Source: Polyangia bacterium (GTDB lineage Bacteria; Myxococcota_A; Polyangia; Nannocystales; Nannocystaceae). From it: a DNA stretch of 64,000 bases. This document shows positions 24,703 through 34,100 of this stretch, one piece after another (position 1 is the stretch's first letter; each line of letters opens with the position of its first letter). A program made the position numbers and the translations under genes. The stretch spans positions 62,001-126,000 of the forward strand of contig JAUIKS010000033.1 of assembly GCA_030430565.1 (NCBI GenBank), written 5' to 3'. The notes under the pieces were generated by a model. It saw nothing but the letters and a program-made list of their open reading frames with translations. It had not been told where the DNA came from and made no database searches.

Positions 24703-26174
24703 TGAAGCGCCCGACCCACAAGCGAATTTATCGACCGCGTCACGGCCTCCCGCGGGACTCGCTCTCGCGTCGGCGGCTGCTCCAAGCCCTCGGCCTCGGC
24801 GGCGCCGTGACGGCGGCGGGGCTGCCCTCGTGGTTCGGCTTCGGCCGCGAGGCCCGGGCCGACGTGCTCGGCGGGGCGACGCGCGTGGTCCTGTTCGTCA
24901 CCAGCCACGGCACGGTCTACGACAATTGGAAGATGCGCCCGGCGGGCCAGAGCGACGATCAGGACTGGGAGTTCAGCCTCGGCGGTCTCGCCGAGAACGA
25001 ATTCAGCACCATCCTGCAGCCGCTGCACGGCCTGCGCGACAAGCTGCTCGTGCTCGACGGCGTGGCCGACGGCGCCGGGCCGATCTCGGCGATCAACGAG
25101 CACGAGTCGGGGCACGCGGCCGCGCTGACCGGGCGCTCCTCGGTCGAGCAGGAGGGCCAGCTCGCGCGACCCGACGGGCCGTCGATCGATCAGATCATCG
25201 CCGCGCAGCTCGAGAGCGAGAGCATCATTCGCTCGCTCGAGTACTCCGTCGGCGGCTGGCCGGTCTGCTTCGACGACCAGGGCAACGCGATCCCCTACGA
25301 GGGCGACCCCTACGAGGCCTACTACCGGCTGTTCCCCGACGGCCCCGACGGCGGCGGCGGCGAGCCGACCGACCTCGACCGGATCCGCAGCGCGCAGCCC
25401 AGCGTGCTCGACTTCCTCGGCGGCCGCTACGAGTCGCTGTACAGCAAGCTCGGCGCCGAGGATCGCGTCAAGATCGAGCAGCACCGCGAGCTGCTCCGAG
25501 ACCTCGAGCTGCAGCTGGCCAACCTCGCGCAGCTCGAGTGCGATGTCCCGCAGCCGCCGATGGGCAGCCCGATGTGGGGCGCGCCGACCTACCCCAAGGA
25601 GATGCTCGACATCTTCTTCGGCCTCACCCAGGTCGCGCTCACCTGCGGCGTCTCCCGTATGATCACGATCCGCTGCGACGTGATCTTCAACGAGACCATC
25701 GGCGCGCCGCCCGGAGACCTGCACAACGACTACGCGCACCAGGCCTCGACCGATCCCGTGGCCGGCGCGATCATGACCGACTATCACACGTACCAGGCCA
25801 ACCGCTTCCGCGAGCTCGTCGAGCTGCTCGACAGCGTGCCCGAGGGCAACGGCACGATGCTCGATAACACCGTCTGCGTCTGGTACAACGAGCTGGCGAC
25901 GGGCGAGCACACGATGAACGACCTGCCCATCGTGATCGCCGGCGGCGGCGGCTACTTCGATCTCGGCCGCTACGTGCACTGGCGCAAGGGCGACACCCTG
26001 CAGGGGCCGTGGAGCGAGATCGCCATGGGCCCGGCGCACAACAAGTTCCTCGTCACGCTTGCGCGCAGCGTCGGCGTCGACATCGACCGCTTCGGCCGCG
26101 AGACGCTGCCGCGGGCCGGCGGCGGCGAGATCAGCACGGTCGGTATGCTCGACCGCGTGGCCCTCGAGGGCTGA
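24702..26174 (+). CDS. DUF1552 family protein with Tat signal
   Basis: This 490-residue product starts at ATG 24702, with GGAGG 6 nt upstream inside the end of the previous gene. The N-terminus DSLSRRRLLQALGLGGAVTA carries a twin-arginine export signal (SRRRLLQ). The body matches DUF1552 (PF07586): VVLFVTSHGTVYDNWKM, INEHESGHAAALTG, GPSIDQIIAAQL, and later NDYAHQAS and VWYNELATGEH. The family resembles alkaline-phosphatase/sulfatase-type folds by its His/Asp-rich motifs, but no activity is established. It is translationally coupled to the DUF1592 haem protein, which suggests a paired extracytoplasmic oxidoreductase or hydrolase. Confidence 0.92.
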   Translation: MKRPTHKRIYRPRHGLPRDSLSRRRLLQALGLGGAVTAAGLPSWFGFGREARADVLGGATRVVLFVTSHGTVYDNWKMRPAGQSDDQDWEFSLGGLAENEFSTILQPLHGLRDKLLVLDGVADGAGPISAINEHESGHAAALTGRSSVEQEGQLARPDGPSIDQIIAAQLESESIIRSLEYSVGGWPVCFDDQGNAIPYEGDPYEAYYRLFPDGPDGGGGEPTDLDRIRSAQPSVLDFLGGRYESLYSKLGAEDRVKIEQHRELLRDLELQLANLAQLECDVPQPPMGSPMWGAPTYPKEMLDIFFGLTQVALTCGVSRMITIRCDVIFNETIGAPPGDLHNDYAHQASTDPVAGAIMTDYHTYQANRFRELVELLDSVPEGNGTMLDNTVCVWYNELATGEHTMNDLPIVIAGGGGYFDLGRYVHWRKGDTLQGPWSEIAMGPAHNKFLVTLARSVGVDIDRFGRETLPRAGGGEISTVGMLDRVALEG

Positions 26175-26245
26175 GCGCGGCGCGAGCGAATCCGAGCCGC
26201 GCGCGCCATCTCGAGACTTGGCGTCGCGCCACCGTGCTCGCGTTG

Positions 26246-26593
26246 ATGGTGACGCTCTCGGGGACCAGCGCGCGCTCCGAGACGCCGCGCGTCAGCGTGT
26301 TCTTCGTCCGCATCCGCGGGATCGGTCGGCAGGCGAGCGCTCTGTTCGCGTTCTGCGTGCTGCTGCTGGTGCTGCTCGCGGCGCCCGTGACCGAGGCCGA
26401 GTCGGTCGAGACCGGCCACACCTTGGTGGTCGTGCAATTTTACGTCACTGCGGGGCTCGTCGCGCTCGTCACCGGCTTGTTCACGTCGATGATCATGATG
26501 CTGCAGAGCACGCTGAACGACCTCATCATCGTGCTCGGGATGCGCCGGCACGACTACTACATCGTCGACTCCGCGGCGCTGGACGACCGCTGA
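26246..26593 (+). CDS. Small membrane protein, unknown
   Basis: About 115 residues from ATG 26246; a GTG at 26234 is equally possible. The frame lies 71 nt after the DUF1552 gene. Two hydrophobic segments (QASALFAFCVLLLVLLAAPV and VVVQFYVTAGLVALVTGLF) are separated by a short acidic loop. A short soluble C-terminus follows (STLNDLIIVLGMRRHDYYIV). The reading is supported by normal amino-acid composition, unlike the Arg-rich frames on the other strand. It is expected in the inner membrane. No family is recognised. Confidence 0.6.
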   Translation: MVTLSGTSARSETPRVSVFFVRIRGIGRQASALFAFCVLLLVLLAAPVTEAESVETGHTLVVVQFYVTAGLVALVTGLFTSMIMMLQSTLNDLIIVLGMRRHDYYIVDSAALDDR

Positions 26594-26655
26594 GTCGAGC
26601 GCGGTCCATCGCGTCACGGCGCGCGCGGGCCGGGTACACTGCCGACCCCGCCGCC

Positions 26656-27561
26656 ATGCCACGCCAGATCCTCGAGTGCCTCGACCAGCTCATCGACCTC
26701 CCGGACCTCCCGGAGCCGGAGCGGTATCCCGACGACTGGCACAACCCGCAGACGGTCCCGGCGGCGCTGTGCGAGTACCTGCAGGCGAGCCGGATCTGGG
26801 CGGTCTCCGGGCTCGAGCTCGAGCGAGAGCTTCGCGTCGAGCTCGCGGGCGTCTACAAGAAGCGGCTGTGCCTGCAGCCGCTCTTGCGGCCGCTGATGTT
26901 CTTCTACCCCTGCGAGGAGTTTCGCCGGCCGCTCGTCCGCGCGATCGAGCAGGCGGCGGGCGGCCTCCCGGAGGCCGACTACCGCGGCTGGAACGAGCGC
27001 TTCCCGGACGTGCGCATGTACGTGGGCAAGGAGATCGAGCGCCGCGCCGGCTCGTTCAACAGCCCCGATATCGCGCTGCCGGCCTGCCTCGCGTGGTCGC
27101 GCTACTTCGACGGCGGCGAGGCGGCGTGGCGACAGTTCGCGCTCGTGCTCAACCGGGCGCGGCGACGGGGCGATCAGCTGCGCAGCTGGCTCGAGCCGCG
27201 GCTCGGGCGGGGGATCTCGACGCGAGCGGACCTGTGGTGCGCGCAGCTCGTCGAGGGCTGCCTGCTGACGATCGCCGAGGGCGAGCGCCTCAACGCCCAG
27301 TGGACCGCGCTCGGCTGGGGGCGCCTCGAGTTCCCCGCGCGCGGGCTGACCGAGCTCGACGCGTGGCGCGGGCCCGCTCGTCGCGCGGCGGCGCTGCGTC
27401 GCGCGGCGGCAGCTTCTTGGGCCATGTCGGGCGGGCGCTGGCGAGACGCGGACTACGACGCCTACGCGCGGGCGCTCGCGGGCACCGACGACGCGCTCGA
27501 GGAGCCCGCCGGGCTCCCCGCCGGCTTGCTCGAGCGCGCCCGGCTCGCGCGCGCCGAGTGA
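26656..27561 (+). CDS. Hypothetical protein
   Basis: This 301-residue soluble protein has no signal peptide or membrane segment. It is rich in Trp, Arg and Leu, with amphipathic helices: LIDLPDLPEPERYPDDWHNP, KKRLCLQPLLRPLMFFYPCE and RYFDGGEAAWRQFALVLNRA. ATG 26656 follows TACACT (26636-26641) by 14 nt. I do not recognise a family. The gene converges on the DUF5995 gene with 15 nt between stops. Confidence 0.7.
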   Translation: MPRQILECLDQLIDLPDLPEPERYPDDWHNPQTVPAALCEYLQASRIWAVSGLELERELRVELAGVYKKRLCLQPLLRPLMFFYPCEEFRRPLVRAIEQAAGGLPEADYRGWNERFPDVRMYVGKEIERRAGSFNSPDIALPACLAWSRYFDGGEAAWRQFALVLNRARRRGDQLRSWLEPRLGRGISTRADLWCAQLVEGCLLTIAEGERLNAQWTALGWGRLEFPARGLTELDAWRGPARRAAALRRAAAASWAMSGGRWRDADYDAYARALAGTDDALEEPAGLPAGLLERARLARAE

Positions 27562-27576
27562 GTTCTGACCGAAGGG

Positions 27577-28422
27577 TCAGGCGACCGCCGAGGCGCGTCG
27601 GCGCAGCGGTCGCGCGGGCGCGGGCGCGGGCGCGGTCATGCTCGCGGGCTCCTCGACGAGCGCGTTGAGCTGGCCGATGGTGTCCTCGACCGGGTGGCGC
27701 TCCGTCACGCGCACGAGCGCGAGCACGCCGCGGACCAGGAGGTTCGGCGGGCGCGCGACGACGTGCCCGAGCCGGTTGATCGAGCGATCGAGCAGCGCGA
27801 CGTGGGCCGCCCGCTCGCCGCCGTGGAGCGGCGCGAGCGCGACGGCCTGCGCCCACGACTCATCGCGCGCGCGCTCCATCACGAAGGTCCCGGCCAGCTC
27901 GTCGGCGTTGCCGCACAGGCGATCGGCGAGCTCGAACAGCGGCGAGGCCTCGCCGATGACGTCCTGCACCCGATCGACCAGGGCGCCGAGGATCGTGTTG
28001 ATGTGCATGAAGTCGCGCTCGAGGGCCTGGATGTCGTCGCCGGCGACGCTCGCGGCCGCGACCGCGAGGTCGAGGTTGATGTGCGCGTTGATCCCGAGCA
28101 GCAGGTCCTGCAGCAGGCAGGTCGCGCCGTCCTCGGACTTTTCAAACGCCACGCGCCAGCTGTGGGGGAGGGGCTGACCCGCCTCCCAGGCGCTGTAGGC
28201 GGCGAGGTAGCGGTTGGCGAAGGCGACGTCGAGCGTCTCCATGCGCGCGCCGTCGTCGAACTCGCCGGCGGCGATGCTGCGCTTGATGGCGATCGTCACC
28301 TGCCGGTAGAGCGCGGGGAACAGCCCGAGCTTGCTTCGGCGCTGACGCTCCTCCTGGACGATCGCGGTGAGCGCGTCGATAACCTCGTCGATGGTGGTAG
28401 CGGGTTTAAAGGTCGGCGACAT
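27577..28422 (-). CDS. DUF5995 family protein
   Basis: This 281-residue predicted cytoplasmic all-helical protein starts MSPTFKPATTIDEVIDALTA. FPALYRQVTIAIKRSI, ANRYLAAYSAWEAGQ and especially LLLGINAHINLDLAVAAA match the DUF5995 family (PF19458), whose hallmark is the GINAHINxDL segment. Family members are often 220-260 residues and their function is unknown. The many conserved His/Asn/Asp in the helices could form a metal site, by inference. The last ~25 residues are a Pro/Arg tail. Confidence 0.85.
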   Translation of the reverse strand: MSPTFKPATTIDEVIDALTAIVQEERQRRSKLGLFPALYRQVTIAIKRSIAAGEFDDGARMETLDVAFANRYLAAYSAWEAGQPLPHSWRVAFEKSEDGATCLLQDLLLGINAHINLDLAVAAASVAGDDIQALERDFMHINTILGALVDRVQDVIGEASPLFELADRLCGNADELAGTFVMERARDESWAQAVALAPLHGGERAAHVALLDRSINRLGHVVARPPNLLVRGVLALVRVTERHPVEDTIGQLNALVEEPASMTAPAPAPARPLRRRASAVA

Positions 28423-28511
28423 GCGTGGCTCTCGAGGTGGTAGCGTCGGCGCCGCGCGAACGGATCACGCCGCGCGGACCTTCGCGCGCTCGCTCGCCCG
28501 CCACGCCCCGG

Positions 28512-29663
28512 TCAGACGACGCGCGACGGCGCGCGGTCGGCCTTGCTGAGCCGAATATCGACCGTCAAGCGCGGTTTCTTCCGACCGCTGGCCTGCGCGC
28601 GGACCCGCGCGCGCAAGCCCTTGAGGATGCGCCCGCGATAACTTCGGAGGTACGGCCGCTCGGTCTGGGTGTGGCCAGCGAGGAGCACCACCTGCCCGCG
28701 CTGGACCGCCGCGAGGACGTCGTGATGTCGCATCTCGCCGGTGAAGTAGGCGTCGACGAGGCCGGGGCGCAGCTTCTCGAACAGCCCTCCACCGGCGCCG
28801 GGACACACCGCGATCCGCTGGATCTTGCCCGGCGTCGGGCCGCGGGGGGCGATGGCGTCCGCGCGCGGGGCCGCGAGCTCCAGGTGCTTCAGGCGCAGGT
28901 GCTGCTTGAGGCGGCGGACCAAGGTCGTCGGCGAGATCGGGTCGTGCAACGTGTGGATTCGACCGCTGCCCTGGGCGGGGCCTCTGTCCTCACCGGCCTG
29001 GGGGTGGGGCGTGAATTCGAGCGAGACGATGTCACCCTGGGCCTGGAGCGCTGCCAATCGTCGGCGGACACCGGCCACGGCGTCGGCCGAGACGATCGCC
29101 TCCACGCGGGTCAGCTCGCGGGACGTGACGACCGCTTGGCCGTCCAGCAGCGTCGACGCCTCCGCCTCGCTGGTGAGCACTGGTCGACCGGCCTGCGCCT
29201 CGAGCAGGATGTCCCGGACGGCCGCGTCATCGGACGCCTCGACGTGGACGGTGACGCGAGCGCTGTGGCGCTTGAGCGCGCGGTCCGTGATCGCCCGTGA
29301 TGTACCCGCGCCCACGCCCGCGCACAGCCAGTCGCCGAGCCCGTCCGCGGTCGCGTCGAGGGCCGTGTGCGGGCTGTAGACCGCCACGTGCTTGCGAACT
29401 GCGGTCAGCAGCGCGCGCTCCTTCCACGTCCGGCCGACCAGCCGGTCAAGGGGGCGAAAGATCGGTGGGTGATACGCGACGATGAGGTTCGCGCCGACGT
29501 CGAGGGCCTCCTCGACCACCGCCTCCGTGAGGTCGATACACAGGAGAATGCGCTTGATGCGCTGGCTCGGATCACCGACGTGGAGCCCGACCTTGTCCCA
29601 CGATTCGGCCAGCCTCAGCGGTGCGATGTCGTCGAGCGCGGCGATGATGTCTTGAAGGCGCAT
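28512..29663 (-). CDS. Nif3-like dinuclear metal-centre hexameric protein
   Basis: This is a 383-residue NIF3/YqfO-type protein (PF01784). ATG 29663 gives MRLQDIIAALDDIAPLRLAE then SWDKVGLHVGDPS, the canonical family start. Metal ligands sit in IVAYHPPIFRPL, VYSPHTALDA, the C-terminal TGEMRHHDVLAA and LAGHTQTER. The ~120-residue insert in the middle (with VTVHVEASDDAAVRD) is the PII-like domain of the long YqfO type. The biochemical role is unsettled; some members are annotated as GTP cyclohydrolase type 2. TATGCT on the minus strand (29670-29675) ends 6 nt before the ATG, so the mRNA is probably leaderless. Confidence 0.93.
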   Translation of the reverse strand: MRLQDIIAALDDIAPLRLAESWDKVGLHVGDPSQRIKRILLCIDLTEAVVEEALDVGANLIVAYHPPIFRPLDRLVGRTWKERALLTAVRKHVAVYSPHTALDATADGLGDWLCAGVGAGTSRAITDRALKRHSARVTVHVEASDDAAVRDILLEAQAGRPVLTSEAEASTLLDGQAVVTSRELTRVEAIVSADAVAGVRRRLAALQAQGDIVSLEFTPHPQAGEDRGPAQGSGRIHTLHDPISPTTLVRRLKQHLRLKHLELAAPRADAIAPRGPTPGKIQRIAVCPGAGGGLFEKLRPGLVDAYFTGEMRHHDVLAAVQRGQVVLLAGHTQTERPYLRSYRGRILKGLRARVRAQASGRKKPRLTVDIRLSKADRAPSRVV

Positions 29664-29669
29664 GCGCGG

Positions 29670-29675
29670 AGCATA
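29670..29675 (-). promoter_or_regulatory. Candidate -10 box, leaderless Nif3 mRNA
   Basis: TATGCT ends 6 nt before the ATG (spacer CCGCGC). Confidence 0.55.
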
Positions 29676-29800
29676 CTGCCGCGCGCGATTTTCCGTCGAT
29701 CCGCGCGCGAGCGGGCCGCGGTGATGGACGGCAGCTTGACCCTGTACATCGGCGTTGCGCCGGGGGAGCTCGCCCAGGCTGCGCGCGAAGGCGCGGGCGA

Positions 29801-29829
29801 TTGACACGACAATATGCTGGTGCATAGGC
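29801..29829 (+). promoter_or_regulatory. Candidate promoter of the RND efflux operon
   Basis: TTGACA at 29801-29806 and CATAGG/ATAGGC at 29823-29829 have 16-17 bp spacing. GGACGGAG lies 7 nt before the TTG start. This is a conventional leadered promoter, in contrast to the leaderless ones nearby. Confidence 0.5.
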
Positions 29830-29848
29830 TCGTAGGACGGAGTTTCCG

Positions 29849-31165
29849 TTGGAACGTCGTCCTGTAGCCCAACCGGCTGCGGTGGCCGTCTCGCGCCTCG
29901 TTCGCGCGGCGTTGACCGTGATCTTGACCACAGGATCGCTGTCGGTCGTCGCGTGTAGCGGCGCCGCTGACGAGGACAGCGCGCTCCCAGTTCCGCATAT
30001 CCGGGCCGCTCAGGTCGTCGAGCGCGCGCCCTCCGGACAGTCGCGCCACCTCGCGCTGCTCGAGCCCGTGCGTCGCGCTCGGCTCGCGCCGCGCTACGGC
30101 GGACAGGTCACCGAGATCCTCGTCGACGAAGAGGCCGAGGTCCAGGCCGGGGAGCTGCTCGTCAAGCTCGCGGCGGGCGACGCCAAGGCCCAGGTGCAGT
30201 CCGCGAGCGGCGCGCTCGCCCAGGCCCGCGAGCGCGTCAAAGACAACGCGCGCGAGCTGAAGCGCTCGGAGCAGCTGGTCGCCAAGGGGGCCGAGGCCGC
30301 CCGCGGCGCGGAGCAGCGGCGCTCGACCAACGTCGAGCTGCGCGGGGCCAAGCGTCAGGCCCAGGGCCAGCTCGCGCAGGCCCAGGATCGCGTCAAGGCC
30401 TCGCGGCTCAAGGCGCCCTTCACCGGCACGGTCACCCGCATCGAGACCGAGGTCGGCGAGTACGCCGACGTGCGCAGCCCGGTCATGATCCTCGCGGACC
30501 TCAGCGAGCTGGCGATCGAGGTCAAGCTCAGCGAGCGCGAGGCGGCGCTGCACGACCAAGACCAGCTCAGCTTCACCGCGCTGATCCGCGACCAAGAGGT
30601 AGCGACGAAGCTCGACTGGATCTCGACCGAGGCCGACGAGGGCACCTCGACCTTCACCGCGCGCCTCGTGATCGACAACCTCGACGCGGAGACGGGCGGG
30701 CGGCGGTTTCGCGCCGGCGAGTCGGTCGAGGTCTTCGTCACCGGCAAGCGCGGGGTCCCCAGGCCGGCGGTGCCGACCACCGCGATCCGCTGGGCCGGGC
30801 CCAGCAGCTACGTGCTGCGCCTCGACGACGATCGCGTCATTCAGGTCCCCGTCAACGTGCTCGACGACGCCGGCGACTTGGTGACCATCGACAGCGAGCT
30901 CGCGCTCGGCGACTGGGTCGTGGCGAGCGGACCGCTCAACCTCCGCAGCGGCGACCGGGTGGAGGTCGGCGACGTGCTCGGCGGCGGACGCCCCGGCGAC
31001 GCGGGCCCGGTCGGCGGCGCGCTCGAGGCCTCGGCCAGCGCGGGCCCGGTCGCGGCGGCGACGGACAACCCGGCGCCGGCGGACGAGGACGAGGACGAGA
31101 ACGAGGACCAGCCCCAGCCCGAGGAAGCGGAAGAGCCCGAGCCCGACGGCGAGGGCGGCGCGTGA
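29849..31165 (+). CDS. RND efflux periplasmic adaptor (membrane fusion lipoprotein)
   Basis: This 438-residue protein starts at TTG 29849, with a ribosome-binding site 7 nt upstream; GTG 29882 is an alternative. The signal ends SLSVVACSG (lipobox). The HlyD/AcrA order is seen: beta-barrel and lipoyl half (LAPRYGGQVTEILVDEEAEV, VQAGELLVKLA), an alpha-hairpin coiled-coil (~105-170) and the second lipoyl half (RLKAPFTGTVTRIETEVGEY). The barrel domain is DLSELAIEVKLSEREAAL and the membrane-proximal domain VPTTAIRWAGPSSYVLRL. An acidic Glu/Asp tail ends the protein. It links the inner-membrane pump encoded next door (4-nt overlap) to an outer-membrane channel. No TolC gene is in the window. Confidence 0.93.
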   Translation: MERRPVAQPAAVAVSRLVRAALTVILTTGSLSVVACSGAADEDSALPVPHIRAAQVVERAPSGQSRHLALLEPVRRARLAPRYGGQVTEILVDEEAEVQAGELLVKLAAGDAKAQVQSASGALAQARERVKDNARELKRSEQLVAKGAEAARGAEQRRSTNVELRGAKRQAQGQLAQAQDRVKASRLKAPFTGTVTRIETEVGEYADVRSPVMILADLSELAIEVKLSEREAALHDQDQLSFTALIRDQEVATKLDWISTEADEGTSTFTARLVIDNLDAETGGRRFRAGESVEVFVTGKRGVPRPAVPTTAIRWAGPSSYVLRLDDDRVIQVPVNVLDDAGDLVTIDSELALGDWVVASGPLNLRSGDRVEVGDVLGGGRPGDAGPVGGALEASASAGPVAAATDNPAPADEDEDENEDQPQPEEAEEPEPDGEGGA

Positions 31166-34100
31166 AGCTCCTCGACCGCCTCGTGCAGCTGAGCATCGGC
31201 AACTCGGTGTTCGTCAACCTGTTCTTCGTGATCGTCGTGGTCGCGGGCCTGATCGCGGCGCTCAAGCTGCCGCGCGAGGAGTTCCCCAACGTCGAGCTCG
31301 GGCGCGTGATGGTCAGCACCATCTACCCCGGCGCGACCGCGGCCGACGTCGAGGAGCTGGTGACGCGGCCGCTCGAGGACGCGCTCGAGGACGTCTCCGA
31401 CATCAAGCGCGTCCGCTCGCGCTCGCAGGAGGGGCTCTCGAGCGTCACCATCACCTTCTTCGCCGGCACCGATCTCAGCGAGGCGCGCGCCGAGGTCGAG
31501 CAGGCGGTGGGCACCGTCCAGAACCTGCCCGAGGGCGTGGAGTCACCGACCGCGCGCGAGATGGAGATGGAGCTCCCGGTCATGACCATCGCGCTCGTCG
31601 GCGAGCGCGGCCGGGTCGCGCTCATCGATCGGCTGAGCGACGAGCTCGCCGAGATCCCCGGGGTCTCGCGCGTCACCGTCGAGGGCGACTCGGAGCGGAA
31701 GTTCTACGTCGACGTCGACGAGTCGCGCCTGCGCGCGCTCGGGGTCCAGCCCGCGGCGGTCGCGGCCGCGATCCGGGGGGCGCGCGCCAACGTCCCCGCG
31801 GGCACCGTCGAGCCTGGCTCATCGGACATATTTGTAAAGACGGACAAGCGCCTGCTCTCGGTCGCCGACGTCGCCCAGATCCCGCTGCAGCCCGGCTCGC
31901 CGCTGCGCCTCGGCGACATCGCCGAGGTCCGCGATGTCAGCGAGGAGGGCGACCTTCTGCTCGAGGTCAGCGGGCGCCCGGCGGTCCTGTTCACGCTGTT
32001 TCGCGAGGACGGCAAGGACCCGCTGCGCGTGTTCGACCGGGCGATGGCACGGATGCCCGAGTTCAAGCGCTCGCTGCCGCCGGGCCTCGACCTCGTGGTT
32101 TCGAAGGACCGGACCGTCGCGATCCGCGACCGCCTCGACACCGTGCTGAGCAACGGCGTCTCGGGCGCGATCCTCGTGGTGCTCGTGCTGTGGTTGATGT
32201 CCGGGCTGCGGCAGGCCGGGCTCGCGGTCTGGGGCATGCCGGTCTCGTACCTCACCGCGTTCTACCTGATGGCCTACGCCGAGATCTCGATCAACGTGGT
32301 CTCGACCTTCGGGCTGCTGATCGCGACCGGCATCATCGTCGACGACGCGATCGTCGTGATCGAGAACGTCCAGCGCCATCTCGAGATGGGCAAGTCGCGG
32401 GTCCAGGCCGCGCTCGACGGCACGCGCGAGGTGCTGATGCCGGTCACCGTCGCCGTGCTCACGACGATCTTCGCGTTCATGCCGCTGGCGCTGGTCGGCG
32501 GGACCATGGGCCGCGTCATGAAGATGCTGCCGATCGTCGTGATCTTCTGCCTGATCGGCTCGCTGCTCGAGGCCATCCTGATCCTGCCGGGGCACCTCGC
32601 GCACTTCGCCAGCAAGGACGTCAAGGACAGCCGGACCGCGCGCCTCGCCGCGCGCATGAAGGCCGTGTATCGCCCGGCGCTCGAGTTCTGCCTGCGGCGC
32701 CGCGGGCTCGTCTTGCTGCTCGCGCTCGCGGCCTTCGGCGGGACGCTCGCGCTCGCGGCCAACATGCGCATGCAGTTCGGCGCCGCGGGCAAGCCCTTCG
32801 AGCTGATGGTGCAGTACGAGCTCGCGCCCGGCACCGGCCGCAGCGAGACCTTCACGCAGGGCGAGGAGATCGTCGACTACCTGCGCGAGCGCTTCCCCGA
32901 GGGCGCCGTCGACGTCGCCACGATCCGCGCCGGCAGCGTCAACAACGAGCGCACGGGCTCGGTCTCCAACGGCGCCAACCAAGGTCGCGTGCGCCTGCAG
33001 CTCGAGGTCACCGACGCGCTGCTCGACGTCTACAACCCGGCCATCCGCGACCTGCGGGTCTGGCTGATCAAGAACCCCGACCTGTTCAGCTACTCGATCC
33101 AGGAGGTCGAGGCCGGCCCGCCCGGCGGCGCCGCGTTCACGGCCCGCCTGCGCAGCCGCGACACCGAGCAGCTCGACAACGCCGTCGAGGCCGTCAAGGA
33201 CGTCGTCAGCAAGTGGGAGGGCGTCACCGAGCTCAGCGACAACCGCGGCAGCGGCAAAGAGACCTTCCGGGTCCGCGTCGACCAGGACCGCGCGTCGCTC
33301 TACGGCCTCACCGAGCGCGACGTCGGCGACGCGGTCAAGGCGGCGGTCGACGGCATCACCGCCGCCGAGGTCGCGATCGACGAGGAGTTCGTCGAGATCA
33401 TCGTGCGCTACGCGGGGACCAAGCGGCGCACTCGCAACGAGCTGCGCGACCTCGTGATCGCGACCCCGAGCGGCGGGGTCGTGCGGCTTGACCAGGTCGC
33501 CGCGCTCGATCGGATCCGCGAGCCGAGCAACATCCGGCGCGAGGACGGCAAGCGCGCGATCTCGGTGCTCGGCGAGCTCAACCAAAAGGTCCTGCCGGCG
33601 CTCGACGCCAGCGACCGCATGCAGGACCGCTGGGACCGAGAGATCGGCGCGCGCTTCCCCGACGTCGAGCTGCTGTTCGGCGGCCAGTCCGAGGAGCTGC
33701 TCGAGAGCCTCAATGATCTCCCGGCCAGCTTCGCGATGGCGGTCGGGCTGATCTACATCGCGCTCGCGCTGCAGTTCGGCTCGTACATCCAGCCGCTCGT
33801 GATCCTCTGCGCGGTGCCCTTCGGGATCATGGGCGCGATCCTCGGCCTGTTCTCGATGGGCTACGACCTCTCGCTGTTCGCGCTGTTCGGCATCGTCGGC
33901 CTCGCCGGCATCGTCGTCAACGACTCGCTCGTGATGGTCGCCTTCATCAACGAGCGCCGGGCCGCCGGCGCCGACCTGTTCGAAGCCGTGCTCACCGGCT
34001 CGCTCGATCGCCTGCGCCCGATCGTCTCGACGACGCTGACGACCTGCTTCGGCCTCGGCCCGCTGGCCTTCGGCCTCGGCGGCCTGGACCAGGTGCTCGC

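Noticed and set aside
24678..26039. 453-codon minus-strand frame opposite the DUF1552 gene
   Set aside because: Antisense to a recognised Tat-exported protein; no motif of its own.
31819..33585. 588-codon minus-strand frame opposite the RND pump
   Set aside because: Antisense to transmembrane and porter segments of the pump; soluble, low-complexity composition with no family signature.
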